Shown piece by piece: positions 51,801 to 64,000 of a DNA stretch of 64,000 nucleotides. Below the pieces are notes generated by a model. That model was not told the DNA's origin. It saw nothing but the letters and a program-made list of their open reading frames with translations, and did no database searches. Every line of letters begins with the position of its first letter. Within the stretch, counting starts at the first letter, position 1. The position numbers and the translations under genes are program-made. This DNA is from Scenedesmus sp. ARA3 (Eukaryota > Chlorophyta > Chlorophyceae > Sphaeropleales > Scenedesmaceae), in NCBI GenBank assembly GCA_004335835.1, contig RWJK01001577.1:8909-72908 (forward strand), in the 5' to 3' direction.

Positions 51801-52073
51801 CAACAGCATACAAGTGTGAAGCACCGCAAGTTTCTGTGGCAGATTGCGGGAGGTTGGCAGGCTGTGTCTCACCTTCAGGAAGTACTCAAAGTTCAGCTTG
51901 CGGTAATCCTGCAGCTGCTGCTTGTGCTGCGTGTTCTCATGCTGGCTGCCAGCTGCAGTCCTCAATTGTACTGAATTACACAACAATAGAAGTATCAACA
52001 CGCTTCTGCGGCAGAGTTGGCTACTACAAGGTGTCAAGGAGCTTGCGTAGCGCACACGCTGTAGTGCCTGCAT
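48882..52073 (-). CDS. GT61-family glycosyltransferase (DUF563), Golgi type II membrane protein
   Basis: Likely transfers a sugar to glycoproteins or wall polysaccharides in the secretory pathway, like plant GT61 xylosyl/arabinosyltransferases or EOGT; donor and acceptor are not predictable. Exons: 51873-52073, 51047-51631, 49968-50717, 49539-49769 and 48882-49106 (about 663 residues, phases fit; the left edge of exon 4 is the least sure). The N-terminus has a signal-anchor SVLILLLLCNSVQL. Family motifs: PENAFHNLETVVSVF, VVIADDRVPGYFSAVWRRLS, PFPAGTCFATALLAPY, and the hallmark MGVHGAGLANQVFMKP followed by VVEVWHNMENNFHYHNLAYM. A Ser-rich low-complexity insert interrupts the middle. The start is the ATG at 52073, immediately before the basic/hydrophobic anchor. 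Confidence 0.88.
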
Positions 52074-52640
52074 GTGATGACATCTGTGCTTCAGAGCCGC
52101 ATGATGCCTATCAGCCCGCGTGATGCTGGCACGCCAAATGATCAACTAATCATAGATGTTTTCAACTAAGGCCATCCAGAACTTATCTCGTAAGGCGCCT
52201 GCAAGCACTTGCCAACACTGTTACACACTTGTCCTCATGTTACAGGGATGGTACTTTGAGCTAGGGTACAACAGCAGCAAGGTTCGCAACAACCGTCTAC
52301 ATTATCGTCACCAGCGTTCCTCCTAGACCCATTGCTCATGCATGTATGCGTGATCAGGGGCCTGAGCAGCAGTATCACGGCCTTGGGGCATCGCAGGTTG
52401 TGTGCAAGGCCCATTGCCTGGTTTGTCACGCTGCCACGTTTATTGTGCCTCTGATCTCTGATGCGTATACTTTTCAGGCCCTCATCTTTTGGCAGTAGAC
52501 CTAGCAGTTTGGCAGCTGCAGATAGGCAGTTCCTCACAGTACGCTCAGGCTTAGCTGTTCAGCTAAGCCTGGGGACGCACCTCATGGGACGTTGAGCTGT
52601 GTCGTTTGTTGATCAGTTTAGGAACCAGCAGCAGGCAGCC
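52074..52640. promoter_or_regulatory. Divergent promoter region between GT61 and zinc-knuckle/USP genes
   Basis: 567 bp between opposed start codons. It contains a short inverted repeat near 52540-52570 (GCTTAGCTG..CAGCTAAGC). No TATA box was recognised. Confidence 0.5.
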
Positions 52641-55600
52641 ATGGCTCCGAAAAAGAGCAAGGGCTCCAGCAGCAGTGCTACGCCCATCCCAGATGAGGCG
52701 AGGGCCCGAGCACTTTACAAGCAGCTCGGCGCGAAGAAGGGATGGGTAGAATCCGTCAAGTCCGATGCGCAGAACCCCGACTTCATCCACTGCCTGGCCC
52801 GCACCCGTGTGCTGCTGGACAACAAGGAGCTTGCTGACAAAAAGCCTCAGGAGGGCAAGGAGATGGCAGCCTTCCTCAAGGTGGCCCTTGAGGTCTACAC
52901 CAAGCTGCCTGATGGCTGTGAGCAGCCACCAGGGCAGCAGCTGAGCTCGCTGGGCATGCTGGTTGCGCGCGCAAAGCTGCTGCAGCTGCTGGCAGACGAG
53001 CAGCAGCTGAAGAAGGAGCAGCTGGTGGAGGGCCTGGAGAGCATTTCAAAGCAGATCAAGAAGGGCTTCAGTCGTGATGAGTGGCACAAGGTGTGGTTTG
53101 ACCCCAAGAGTGATCAGTGCAAGGAGCTCAAGGAGGAAGACAAGGCAGCACGCAGCAACATGGTGCTGCTGGCAGGGGCAGCAGCTGAGCAGCTGCTGGA
53201 GGCCCACACAACCTATGGGCGCGTCTACCTTCAGCACCTGCTGACAGAAACAGACCCTGATATCAGAGCAGCAAGGGACGAGCTTCCGACTGTCTCTGCC
53301 CTGAAGCAGCCATGGGGGACAGAGGCAGCTGCAGCAAAGGTGCGGCAACAACCGACTGGCGGCGTGATTAAGCTGGTTCGGCTGCACCACTAGCAAACAA
53401 CGCAAGGAGCTCAGGCAGCTGATATGTTGCAGCTTGGATGCTTACTGTTGGCCTAGCATCTGGGTTCAGGCCGTTGCAAGGCGCGCAAGTGCGATCTACA
53501 GCGAGTGCGGGCTGTGTAGCTGTGTATGCTGCCTGTAGAGCTCCGTCAACATCTGGGCACTGGCCGGCAGTGCGTGTTATTCCTGCCATATTCATCAGGT
53601 TGAACGCCCTGCAATGGTGCATGCACCGTCCGTGCATGACGTTGATGACTGGCTTGCCTGCCGGCTGCTGTTGCTGCTGTTTCCTGCAACTTGCCACTCA
53701 CAGGAGGCTGCCAGCTCTGCCAGGACAGCGGCGCCGGCCAGCAAGCAGCTGGATCCGAAGAAGGCGCTGCAGCAGCGCAAGGAGCAGGAGCAGCACCTGC
53801 AGCAGCAGATGCAGCAGCGCAAGCCCGGGGGCCGCGACACGGAGCGGGCACGCGACACCAAGCGCAGCAAGCCTGCGCAGGACGACAAGCACCAGCAGGA
53901 GCTGGACGCAGCACGCAACAAGGAGAAGGAGGCCAAGGAGGATGCTGCAAAGGTGTGGGCAGCTGCGCGCGCTCAACAGTTTGGTGTAGCTTGCTTGCAG
54001 GAAACTGCTGTAAAGCCTGGGACAGCCGGTAAGCTTGCAGGAGGCCTGCAGGCAATGTCTACAGAGCAAGGGAGGCTTGATCGGCGTGTTTGCTTTGTTC
54101 CTGCAAGCACCGGCCACTGTCAGCGTTATGCAAGAGCCGAGCAAACGCTGCTGTGGCAGCAGTGTCGTTGAGGGTGTCGTGAACCCTGCACAACATCAGA
54201 GATCAGCCGAGTTAGCCTCCCTAGTACTAATGCCTAGTATTAATTCGACTTTTGTTGGCTCACATTTGCTGTCTGCTGTTTTGACCACCACCACCCTGCC
54301 TGCAGGTGCTGGACTACCTGGAGAAGCGCCTGCTGGCTGGCAGCAGCAGCGCCAGCAGCAGCGCGCAGCAGCACATGGCTCGGCTGCAGGAGGAGAGCCG
54401 CGTGAGCCTGGAGGTGCTGCGCAAGGCCATCGCCAGCCTGGGCAACAGGGACGCCAAGGACAAGGACAAGGCAGACCTGCCGCAGGAGCTGCTGTGGTGC
54501 AGGCAGCAGCTGGGAGACACCAACGTGAGAGGCTGCAGTTCTGAGCAGTGGCATTTGGGATTGTGCAGCACAGAAGCTTGCAGCACAGAGCTTGTTTTTG
54601 TGAGCAGTAGCGGTGCAGCGTAGCTGGCACATGTGCTTGACTATTGTCTCGCAGCAGGTGAGTGCTCAATGGTGAAGCGTTGACCTGTGCTGGCAGTCAA
54701 CCGGTCAACTCCAGTCAATTGGTTTCATCAGGCTGCTTCGTCTGCTGTCCTGCAGCCGAGCGACAACGTGCTGAAGCTGCAGCTGCAGCAGCTGCAGGAG
54801 AAGGGCCCCTCCGCGTGGCAGGTGTGGTATGATGAGGCGGTGGCCAGCAAGGCGGCCAGCGGCGGCAAGGCGCCCAAGGCGCTGTACGACAGCTGGGAGG
54901 AGTTTGAGGACCACGTGGTGCACACACACCTGGTGAGGCGGGGCATATACTCCCTTGATAACGTGTTGTTTAAATTATTTTATTTGAGACCTGCAGGCAT
55001 GTTGGAGCGCAGCGACGAGCCAGCAGTGTGGCTGCATGGCCTGGCCGGTGCCTTGCAGGAAGTCTTCTGCTTCTTGTCTGATAGCTGGGTGATTGTGTGT
55101 ACAGAACGCGCGTGGACCTTTGCGTGCAAGACAGCTGCAGCTGGGTGCAGCTGAGCCACCTGCACATGCAGGCGGATCTTGGAAGTAGAACAAAGGATGT
55201 GTGTGCGCAGTATGTGCAACGACATGTGCTGCATTGCGGCGTCATTGCTGTTTTCATTACATGCAGCTCCACCACAACTGCGTCGGCTGCAGCCGACCCC
55301 ATCTGGTGCGTACAAACCTCATGTACATCTGCTGCCATGCATCTCTCCTGCAGGTGGCCGCGCCTGACAGCATGCCGCTGGCCTTCAAGGATGAGACGAG
55401 CGAGGAGCTGGTGGCAGACGTGTACAGGAACAAGGGCCAGCTGCAGCAGCCGCTGGCAGACGCAGCAGCAGACGCCGTGCGCAGCGGCGGCGTTGACAGC
55501 AGCAGCGCATGGCTCCAGGCGTTTGAGAAGGTGAGGCCAGGCATGTGGGCGTTGGGTGTCGATGGGTTGTGTGATGGGGCTGGTTGCACTGCAGAGCTGC

Positions 55601-56676
55601 CCGACGGGCAAGAAGTTGGTGCTGTGTTTTGTATAGTACACGGCTGGCTGGTGATTTAAGACAGCTTTGCGCGTGCAATGTGTTGCGGAGGCACGCGCTT
55701 GGCTGCACTTCGTCATAGTAGTCCTTAGTGTGGTGCTTGCCGTGGTGTGCCTGCATAGCTGCTTCATCCCAAACGCTGTGCTTGCCTGTGTTGCCAACTT
55801 GCTGCTGTGCAGGAGTGCCCGCTGCAGAGGTTCTCCCGGGCAATGGCTAAGATGCACACAGAGGGTGAGCTGGGTGACTGCTGCTGCAGATGTCATTGCA
55901 TGTCATGTCATGTCATTGCTGCCTGGCACCTGCACAGCAGCCTTGGTCGCAGCATGAAACGAGCATGCCGGCTTCACATGCAGCGCACAGCGCGAGGGCT
56001 GCAGCTGTTCGGGCAGGTTGGCTGTGATACAGTGGGTAGGACTAGTGCTTGCAGGACAACTTCTGTGTGCTTGATCTTGGTTGGGATCAGCGGCATCACA
56101 TGATAGCATGCAGAGTCAGCGACAGTCCCAGACATTGCGCTCAATCTGTGCTGCATAGTGCACGCGTGCATGCTGAATTCTGACGGTCTGCTGCTGCTTG
56201 CTGCTTGGTGCTGCTCCACTCACGCCGTGCTGACCGCAGAGCGGCTCACTGGCGCAATCAGCATGGACGATGGCACGCAGCGCCCGCACGTCGCGTGTGG
56301 CTTTGCGCTGCTGCAAGTCGAGCGCAAGCAGGTGGCAGTCGACCGGCTGCAGCTGTCACGCAAGCCTGCCTGGGCAGTGCAGGCGTATCACTCGTTGCGC
56401 TTGATGCCTGGACTCGTTGGCGATGCTGTGACGGTTGACAGCGACCAGTACGTAACCTTCAACTACTGGCAAGCTGCAGAGGTGAGCATTGTGAGGGCTT
56501 GTTGCGTCACTGCCCGGCGTGGCTTCCGCTTCTGATGCCACCGAGGCACACATGTCAGCCCTACCTGATCCGCTGTGATTTGAAGAGCTCCAAGCTTCAC
56601 TGAAAGGCATGGTTGCTGAGCTGGGCGGGGAACTTCGTTTGCAGGTGCAGCGAGCCCTGTCGATTAAACTGCCTGT

Positions 56677-56707
<31 letters not shown>

Positions 56708-59700
56708 GGCTTGCTCCACAGGCCAGCAGCGAGGACTACGCGCGCATCCTGCAGCCCAATGTGCAGGACGCAGCTGCCAACGGCAGCGCTGAAGACGCAG
56801 CGTCTTTTACAGATGGCCTGGCAGAGGACAACGCTACCATGCTGGGCATGCTGCGCAAGGACGGCCTGCTGCGCGGGCCGCTGCTGCTCGCGCTGCAGCT
56901 GTACCTGAGCAAGGCAGCGGGCAGCTGCCTGGACCTCAGCAGCAGCAAAGCGCAGGCGAAGCAGCAGGGCCGCAGCAGCAGTGGCGGGGTTGAGTTGGAC
57001 CGCGAGGCAGCGCTTGGTGTGCTGCGGCAGCTGTCGGAGCGGCGACAGCTGGAGCTGCGGGAGTTCCTGCTGCGGGTGAGCAGCAGGGTTGCTCTCTGCT
57101 GTAGACTGTACCTGGGTGCCGTGCACGGGGCTCTGCCTAGGCATCACCCATCTGCTGGTATTGCAGTTTCCCTGGCAGCCAAGGATGTACAGCATGCAGC
57201 ACAGCAGCCTCACGCGCTGATGCTAGCAGCTCATGACATAACCCCAAAGCAGCAGCCAGGCGAGGTGCACCAGCTGTATCGTGCAGGCCTGTCATGCAGG
57301 AGCCCTGTGCAACTGTGCGCCAGTGCACCAGGTCTGGTTGTGTGCCTTACTGTCTTGTTGCGCGCTGCTGCCGCCTGCAGGCGCTGTACCTGTGCTATGC
57401 CGGCTTGAGCGCCTACACAGAGTTTGTGCAGGCGGACGCGCAGCAGCGCCAGCGGCCTGCGCAGGTGCCTGTGGAGGTGACAGGCGGTGGCAAAGAGAAG
57501 GGCAAGGACAAGGGCGAGCTGGCGCTGGTGCTGAGCCAGGAGTTCTATGAGCAGGTATGCGGTGATGCCTTGGTTATGCTGTCAACGAAAGTAGTGCTGG
57601 TGTGTGTTGCCTGCTTGATCTGCTGGAGTCGGTGCTTAGTGGTGCGCTACTCACTTGTGCTGCGCGTCACCTGACAGTGGCTTAGCTATCGGTGGCTTGC
57701 TGATGTTACGCAGGTTGACGGTTTGATAGCAGGACGCCGCTCCTGCTGACAGCAGACGCGATTGCTGTGTTCTAATGACGCAACTTTTGTCTCCTTTGCC
57801 TGATCTGCCTGCGCTGTGCTGCCTCCTGCAGGCCTGCGTGTCTGCTGCCGTGCCCCAGGAGTACCATGACGGCTGCTGCAACAAGCACCACTCGCAGCGC
57901 CTGCAGGCAGAGGCTGAGGGCAAGCAGTACAGCAAGTTTGATTGCAGCAGCCTTGAGGAGATGGCGTGCCCCGACCAGGACCCGATCTTACAGGTACGGC
58001 AAGGCCGGGCGTGCTTGCACAGCTGCGGCGTCCGTGCCGCAGAAGATCGATGTTATGCATGCTGCAGTGGCTGCCGGCGGCCATCTCTGCAACCACTTGG
58101 TTTGCAGCCGCAGGCACGATGCCCTTCTGTGACCCGTGCTCCTGCCGTGCCACGCCCTTTGGCTAGCTAGCTAGCTCCTGCCTGCATTTTTTTGTCGTCC
58201 TCAACTCATTGTTGACGCATGGAAAGCTGCGCTCACTGCTGACGCTGGCTGCCTCCTGGCCACCATTGCAGGCTGACACCAGCGTGATGCAGCGCTACCT
58301 GCTGCAGCCGGCGCGCGTGGAACCGCTGATTGAGGCGCAGGGCCTGCAGGTCGGCAGCAGGCAGGGGCTCAAGGCGCTGGTGGACGCGCTGTTTGGCGTG
58401 GGCAAGGTGCGGCGGAGTGGTGTGCAGCAGGCCTCATGGCCCTGATGAACAGGCAAGGTTCATCCAGAGCAGCAGCTGAATGATTCGCTACAGCAGTCGC
58501 CTGCTAGGTTGGGTGCGCAGCGCTGTCTCGTGTGCCAGCTGTAGCGTGAGCTGTGCCTCTCTGCTCACACTAGCATCTGCTGAACTGCGCTGCTGCTGGC
58601 TTGCAGCACGAGCTGCAGAACAAGGTGCTTGGTGGCGCCCCGCTTGAGGACGCCGTCAAGCGCAGCAGCTGGGACAAGGCGCGCACAGACATGGCCATCG
58701 CGGCCCAGCTGGCGCTGCACCGGCGGCAGCTGGCTGCACTGGTGGAGGAGGACGAGGCGCACCTCAGCGGCAGCAATAACAGCCAGTGGACGCGGGACGA
58801 CCTGAAGAAACGCATGCGCGGTGAGTGCGCAGCGGGCCGGTTGCTGTGCCAGCAGCATGCAGTAGCAGGTGCTGTGCGCAGGCGCAGCTGGTGCCAGCAG
58901 TGTTGATGGCGGTGCATGGTTTGTCACCACACCTTGCAGGCATGCGTGTGTGCTGCAACCAACTGACAGTGCTGGCTGCTTGTTGTGCATCTGCTGGTGC
59001 TGCTTGCAGCGCTGCTGGCGCAGCGCAGCGCCGGCGCGGACTGGGTGCTGCGCATGTGGATGGAGCACTTCAGAGATCAGCTGACCGGGCTGCGTGCCGA
59101 GGAGAGCAGCCTGCAGGATCAGCTGCGCAGCCTGAGCGACGCGCCTGAGAAGGACAAGGGAGCCAAGGGCGGCAGCAAGGAGAACCCCAAGGAGCGCGAG
59201 GAGGCGCTGAACAAGAAGCTGCTGCAGGTGAGGCGGCAGCTGCTGGGCTTGCACAGGGGCAAGGAAAGGAGAAAGGATAGAAAGAGTATCCGATGAAGTG
59301 GCGTGCGGCTGCCATGCGTTGGGCAGCAAGCTGGCAATCCTGCCACAAACACATTAGTGACAGCCTTGCTGTGCCGGGGATCTGCCATGTGGATGCTTCT
59401 TCGTGCTGGCCTGCCTGCATGCATGCATGCTGCTCTTGCGGCACCTGCTGGTCGCGCGCGGGTGGAGTTACTGCAAACCCTTCCATCAGTTGCGCACCAG
59501 GTGCAACACTTGTTTAGCTGCGTACTGGTGCAACCATGCAGGTCAACGCCGCTGTCGTCAACGCAGAGACCGCGCTGGCGAATGTGAAGGTGGCCCTCAA
59601 CAAGGCGGTCAATGAGGCGGAGGGCTTCTCCGACCTCATCCGCGCCAGCTACAGCTGCGAGAGCGCGCAGACCGACTCGCTGCTGCAGGTGCGCACGCGT

Positions 59701-62416
59701 CGCTGCAGCGGGGCTGCGCTGCATGGCTGCTTGAACAGCGCCCGCAGCCCTGGGTCCCGCTGGCGGCTAGGGCTGGTTTTCAAGCAGCAGGCATGCGCCA
59801 CGGTTGTGCAGAACTTAGCAACAGATGCAGGCTGCAGTTGCTACATGCAGATCAGCACAGGGGGGTAGCAGGCATAGCGGGCATTCGTCATGTGCACACT
59901 GGTCCAGGTTCATCAGGTGCACACTGATCCAGCTGTTGCAGCAACCACACTGCATGCGCACTCTCAGGTGATGCGTCTGCTCCCGCATACTTTCTCTTCC
60001 CTTGACACGCCTGTTGTCATCCTGATCAGCAGCCCTCATGCACGTCCCTGGCGTACCTCAAAATCCTTTTGAATGCATCGCGCAAGCCACTACCCGCATG
60101 CCGCTCACGCCTCCGCACTCTTGTCTCCGCACTCCTCCCTCTCTGGCCAGGCGCTCACGCTGCTGACAAACGAGCTGCTGGCCGACTCGCACCCCAGCAC
60201 AGCCGGCATGGCAGCGCAGCTGGGTGAGGCGCTGGGGCTGTCCTGGCTGGCGCTGTTTGACCTGGACGTGTGGGTCATGGGCCACGCGCTGACTGCACGG
60301 CGGCACGTGCTCAGCAGCATGTGGAAGCACGCGCAGCCGCGCGCAGTGCTGGCGCTGAGCACTGAGGCGCTGAAGAGCCACCTGAAGGAGGGCATCAGCA
60401 AGCGCGCAGGTGGGCGGGGCGGCGTGCTTGCGATACTTGTGATGCTTGCCGGTTGCTTCCAGCGCTGCCGGGCTTCTAGTGCTGCTGCTTGATGTGTAGC
60501 GGCCACTGCGAACAAGGCGGCCCGTCTGATTGCTGTCAAGCATGAGTGGTTGCTGTCCTGACTGCGTGTCTTATTTGTGTCATCGCTGCACTTTGCCTGC
60601 TGCTGCAGAGCTGGAGCTGCTGGCACTAGAGGAAGAGTCCAAGCAGACGCAGCAGCAGCAGCCGCAGCAGGGCAAGGCAGCAGGCAAGAAGAAGAAGAAG
60701 AAGGGCGGCGCTGCCAAGCCTGCAGGCCCTTCGCTGATGGACCGCATTGCAGGCTCGGATTCAGAGAATGAGGACGAGGAGGAGGCAGCAGCAGCAAAGG
60801 CAGCAGCAGAGGCAGAAGCAGAGGCAGCCAAAGCAGCGGCAGAGGAGGACGAGGAAGAGCAGGACGAGCAGGAGGAAGATGGCTGGAACAACAAGCTCAC
60901 CATTGACATGGCCAAGCTGGACTTCCAGCCAGTGCAGCACAGCAAGGCTCGCACAGACAGCAGGGACAAGGAGCACAGCAGCAGCAGCAGCAGCAGAGTG
61001 GCCAGCAGCCAGGCCACTGCTGCTGCTGCTGCGCCTGCCAGGCCAGCTGGGGCAGCAGCTGCTGGAGGGACGCGCGCGACGCCTGGTGCCTTCCGCGGTG
61101 AGCGGTCAGCAGCAGCTGCTGCTGCTGCTGACGATGATCCCATCATACTCGCCCATGAGGTGTGTGCCACGTGTGGCGACGTGGGCCATGTGGCTGCTGT
61201 CTGCAAGGAGCGCTTCTGCTCGCAGTGCAAGCGGTACGGGCACCCAGATGGCAAGTGCGACAACGCGTGCCCTAACTGCGGCAAGATGCACCGAGATGGC
61301 CACCCCAAGTGGTGTGGCCCAAGAGGGCCATGCTTCGGGTGCGGCCTGTGGGGCCACGAGAAGATCGTGTGCCCCGTGCTTTTCGCACAGGAGCGCTGCA
61401 CGCGCTGCAAGTTCCGCGGCCACAGGGTCAGGGACTGCCCCGGCTACTGCACGCGCTGCGGCAAGCATGGGCACTACTTCGAGCACTGTGCCGCGAAGCC
61501 GTGCCCTGCCTGCTTTGGCTTCGGCCATGAGTTTGGCTCACCAGAGTGCGGGCAGCAGAGCAGCAGCAGCAGGCGGCCGCCAGTAGCAGAGGCTGGCAGG
61601 CCAGGCAGCGGCAGCAGGGCTCCGCAGCACGGCGCAGCAGCAGGTGGTGCAGCAGGCGCAGCGCGCCCTGCTGTGCCGGGCGCGGCAGCGGTGCCAGCAG
61701 CAGCAGCAAGCCGCGTGCCGTTCAAAACGAACAATGCGCGGCTGCTGTCGGGCGAGCCTAATGAGGAGCAGCGCAGCATGTTCTTGGATAAGCTCTTTAA
61801 CGCCAGGTCCCCGGCTGTGCAGGAGTACGCGATGGGCCTGTTTGACCAGCACAGCAAGGTGGCTGTGCTGGCCCGGCTGCAGCCTGCTGACCTGGCGCAA
61901 ATCTTGGAGCAGCAGGACCCCGTGGCCACCCTGGAGGAGGTGTATGGGCACTTTGCGGTAGGCAGGATGGGCAGCAAGCAGCCGAACAACCTGCTGCCTG
62001 CAGGGCTGCGTGCTTTTGAGGAGGCGCTGCCGCCGCGGCTGCGGGCGCAGCTGAAGGGCGGCTGGGACAGGGCGAAGAACTGGAATGACGTGGAGCAGCA
62101 GCTGGAGGCCGCAGTTGGCAGCTGGGGCAGGGCCGAGCGCGATGCGTTTGATGAGGCAAAGGCGCGCGCGCGGCAGGCCTCGTTTGACGCAGAAGCAGCG
62201 CTGAAGGAGCAGCAGCAGCGGGAGCGCGCGCAGCAGGAGACGAAACAGCAGGCGCGGCAGCAGCAGCAGCGAGAGCAGCGCGAGCGGGAGCAGCAGCAGC
62301 GGGAGCAGCGGGAGCGCCGGCCATCAGGCTCCGGCGAGCTTCGTTCCAGCAGCAACGGCGGCAGCAGCAGCAGCAGCGCCTGGCCGGCACCGGGCGAACC
62401 TGCAGCAGCAGCACCG

Positions 62417-62448
<32 letters not shown>

Positions 62449-63133
62449 AGGTCCGCCTACGCCTGCTAAGGTCAGCTTCGCAGCAGCATCGCAGCAGGCC
62501 CAGGAGCAGCCCGCTGGCGGGCCAATGCAGCAAGTGGGCACAGGAGGCATCAGCATGCCACCTGCAATGCTGTCTGAGCAGCCTGGCTACCACCAGCAGC
62601 CTCCCATGCAGCCGTATGCAGGCATGCCGGGCCAGCCGGCACCCCAGGGGCAGCCCTGGGCGCCTGGCATGCCTCCGCCAGGGCAGCAGCAGCAGCAGCT
62701 GGGCGGCATGGAGCAGCAGGACCTGCAGCTGCATGCATTTGCTGGCGAGCCGCAGGCCTGGATGATCTGGCACAGGTATGGCGCCACGTATGCAATCAAC
62801 CAGCTGGTGGAGGTTGAGCAGATGCGGGCGCACCTGCTGGAGGCTGGCGTGCAGCCCGCGCCTGACATGCAGGTGGCTCCGCTGCTGAGTGGTGTCGTGA
62901 TGAGCCTGTTGAGAACCCTGAAGGAGAGCAATGAACCTGTGAGCGAAGGCCTGCTTCGCCTGGCAGAGATGGTCCACGCCGCAACCAGGGCAGGGCCAAC
63001 GCCACCTCCGCCGATGCCCTCGCCGGCGCCCATGGCTGTGCTGCCGCCACACCTACAGGGCAGCTACCAGCAGCAGCCGCAGCCGGCTGTAGCGCACATG
63101 CTACCGCCACACCTGCAGCACCACCACGCGCCA

Positions 63134-63164
<31 letters not shown>

Positions 63165-64000
63165 CGCCGATGTGGCAGCAGCAGCAGCAGCAGCCAGCGG
63201 GCGATGACGACAGCGACGAAGATGATTTGATGAATCTACTCACTGGCTCAGCCTCAGGAGCAGCAGCAGCAGCGCCTGGCGGCCAGCAGCAGCCAGCATG
63301 GGGCGGCGCAGCAGGCCAGCAGCAGCAGCACGGCGGGCCGGGCTCGGAGTTTCCGGCGCTCGGCGTGGAGCGCGGCAGCGGCGGGGGCGGCTCCCGCGCT
63401 GCTGTGCCTGGCGTGAGCACTGCAGGGCTTGCCAATCAGACCGGCGAGTACAACTGCTTCCTGAACGTGGTGGTGCAGTGCCTGTACAACTGCCGCGACT
63501 TCCGCAACAGCGTGTGGGAGCTGCCCGCTTACGTGGCGACACATCCGGTGGTGGTGGCGATGAAGCAGCTGTTCCTCGCAATGCAGAAGGCTGAGGAGGC
63601 TTGGCAGCCGGGCGGCGAGAGGTGCGCTGCGGCGGGTGCTGTGCAGGCGGGCGCGGGGGAAGGGGGGATGAAGGCACAGCAGGAGTTGGGCTGCCTGATG
63701 TGGCCGGCCATGTGCAGCTGGCTCAGTGCATGTAGATGGCTGTAAATGACCAGGCAAGTGCAGGCGGCTGGTGCCTGTACCTGTGTTGTTAGGGTGCCGG
63801 ATTTCTGTGGGCAGCTCGGCAACACCATGGCTGCAATCCACGTACTGTGCCACACCCCGTTGCTCGCTCTACCGCCTGCTGCTGCCTCACTCCACCCCCA
63901 CCCCACCCGCACTTCGCAGGATTGTGGTGAACCCCACAGAGCTGCGCGAGGCGCTGGACTGCGAGACGCACTTCAAGCAGCAGGAGATGAACGACGCCAT
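52641..64000 (+). CDS. Giant zinc-knuckle / USP-like ubiquitin hydrolase-domain protein (3' end beyond window)
   Basis: Probably a ubiquitin-related regulator. Exons, all in phase: 52641-53339, 53704-53952, 54306-54524, 54756-54932, 55267-55305, 55354-55530, 55813-55864, 56240-56481, 56722-57075, 57381-57554, 57832-57993, 58272-58406, 58607-58820, 59010-59227, 59542-59688, 60151-60409, 60609-63621 and 63920 onward (about 2,203 codons visible). The ATG at 52641 (GCAGCCATGG) starts MAPKKSKGSS. The stop near 53393 is avoided by splicing at AAG|GTGCGG. Exon 17 holds a Lys run, an acidic block, seven CX2C...GHX4C-type knuckles (residues ~1358-1486), a charged Gln/Arg coiled region and Pro/Gln-rich stretches. 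It ends with GLANQTGEYNCFLNVVVQCL, matching the Cys box of plant DUF629/UCH (peptidase C19-like) proteins, and continues as VNPTELREAL and QQEMNDA. Confidence 0.85.
61163..61549 (+). other. Seven-fold zinc-knuckle array (protein domain)
   Basis: Within exon 17 of the USP-like gene. Successive knuckles: CATCGDVGHVAAVC, CSQCKRYGHPDGKC, CPNCGKMHRDGHPKWC, CFGCGLWGHEKIVC, CTRCKFRGHRVRDC, CTRCGKHGHYFEHC and CPACFGFGHEFGSPEC. All keep C-x2-C..GH..C spacing, typical of single-stranded nucleic-acid binding CCHC knuckles. Confidence 0.88.

Noticed and set aside
52599..53393. Stand-alone single-exon gene MSFVDQ...LVRLHH
   Set aside because: The first codon is GTG; the ATG at 52641 has better context, and an AAG|GTGCGG donor at 53339 joins in phase to the next exon of the large USP-like gene.
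61474..62556. 360-codon minus-strand open frame opposite the zinc-knuckle/USP exon
   Set aside because: Low-complexity Ser/Cys/Ala antisense of a GC-rich coding exon that has clear domain evidence on the plus strand.
60530..63745. 1,071-codon frame treated as a complete gene
   Set aside because: Its first ~26 codons are intron sequence before a GCAG acceptor at 60608, and its end runs past a donor at 63621 into an intron.

Overview
This is a nuclear fragment from a unicellular green alga (Chlorophyta). Genes are intron-rich with canonical GT..AG splicing, and most acceptors read (T)GCAG. Coding and non-coding DNA alike are full of CAG/CTG runs that translate as poly-Ala or poly-Gln. The protein set is plant-lineage eukaryotic: Dicer-like, eEF2, a GT61 glycosyltransferase, and a plant-type DUF629/UCH-like ubiquitin hydrolase. 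The style suggests Chlorophyceae, perhaps a Scenedesmaceae-like alga, but the genus is inference. Exon boundaries were worked out by hand from frame continuity, splice sites and family motifs; a few may be off by a base or an exon.

Layout. 1-63 is a TTA microsatellite. 469-14117 (-) is a very large Dicer-like gene (helicase, DUF283, PAZ, start of RNase IIIa) whose C-terminus lies off the left edge. It holds a 50-N assembly gap and several intronic tandem repeats. 14750-17282 (-) is a FHA-RING ubiquitin ligase. It is divergent from 17797-20528 (+), a GNAT-domain protein with a Gln-rich tail. 21.7-31.0 kb is an old tandem duplication carrying two paralogous secreted beta-helix-like proteins, each with a different frame-disrupting indel near its N-terminus. 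33004-34572 (-) is a membrane protein with Cys-rich ephrin-receptor-like repeats. 35771-38009 (-) is a KCTD-type BTB protein. 38738-39914 (-) is a small protein with a homeodomain-like segment. 41210-47418 (-) is a complete 14-exon eEF2 of 845 residues. 48882-52073 (-) is a GT61 glycosyltransferase, divergent from 52641-64000 (+), a giant gene joining a seven-zinc-knuckle array to a USP-like domain and running off the right edge.

The genes do not form an operon or an obvious pathway. They are ordinary housekeeping, RNA-silencing, ubiquitin and secretory genes. The most unusual signal is structural. In at least three genes (Dicer, BTB, eEF2) short tandem duplications repeat a splice junction together with the adjacent exon edge inside the neighbouring intron, producing echo splice sites. 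The second is the zinc-knuckle/USP fusion. The third is the paired frame lesions in the beta-helix duplicates.
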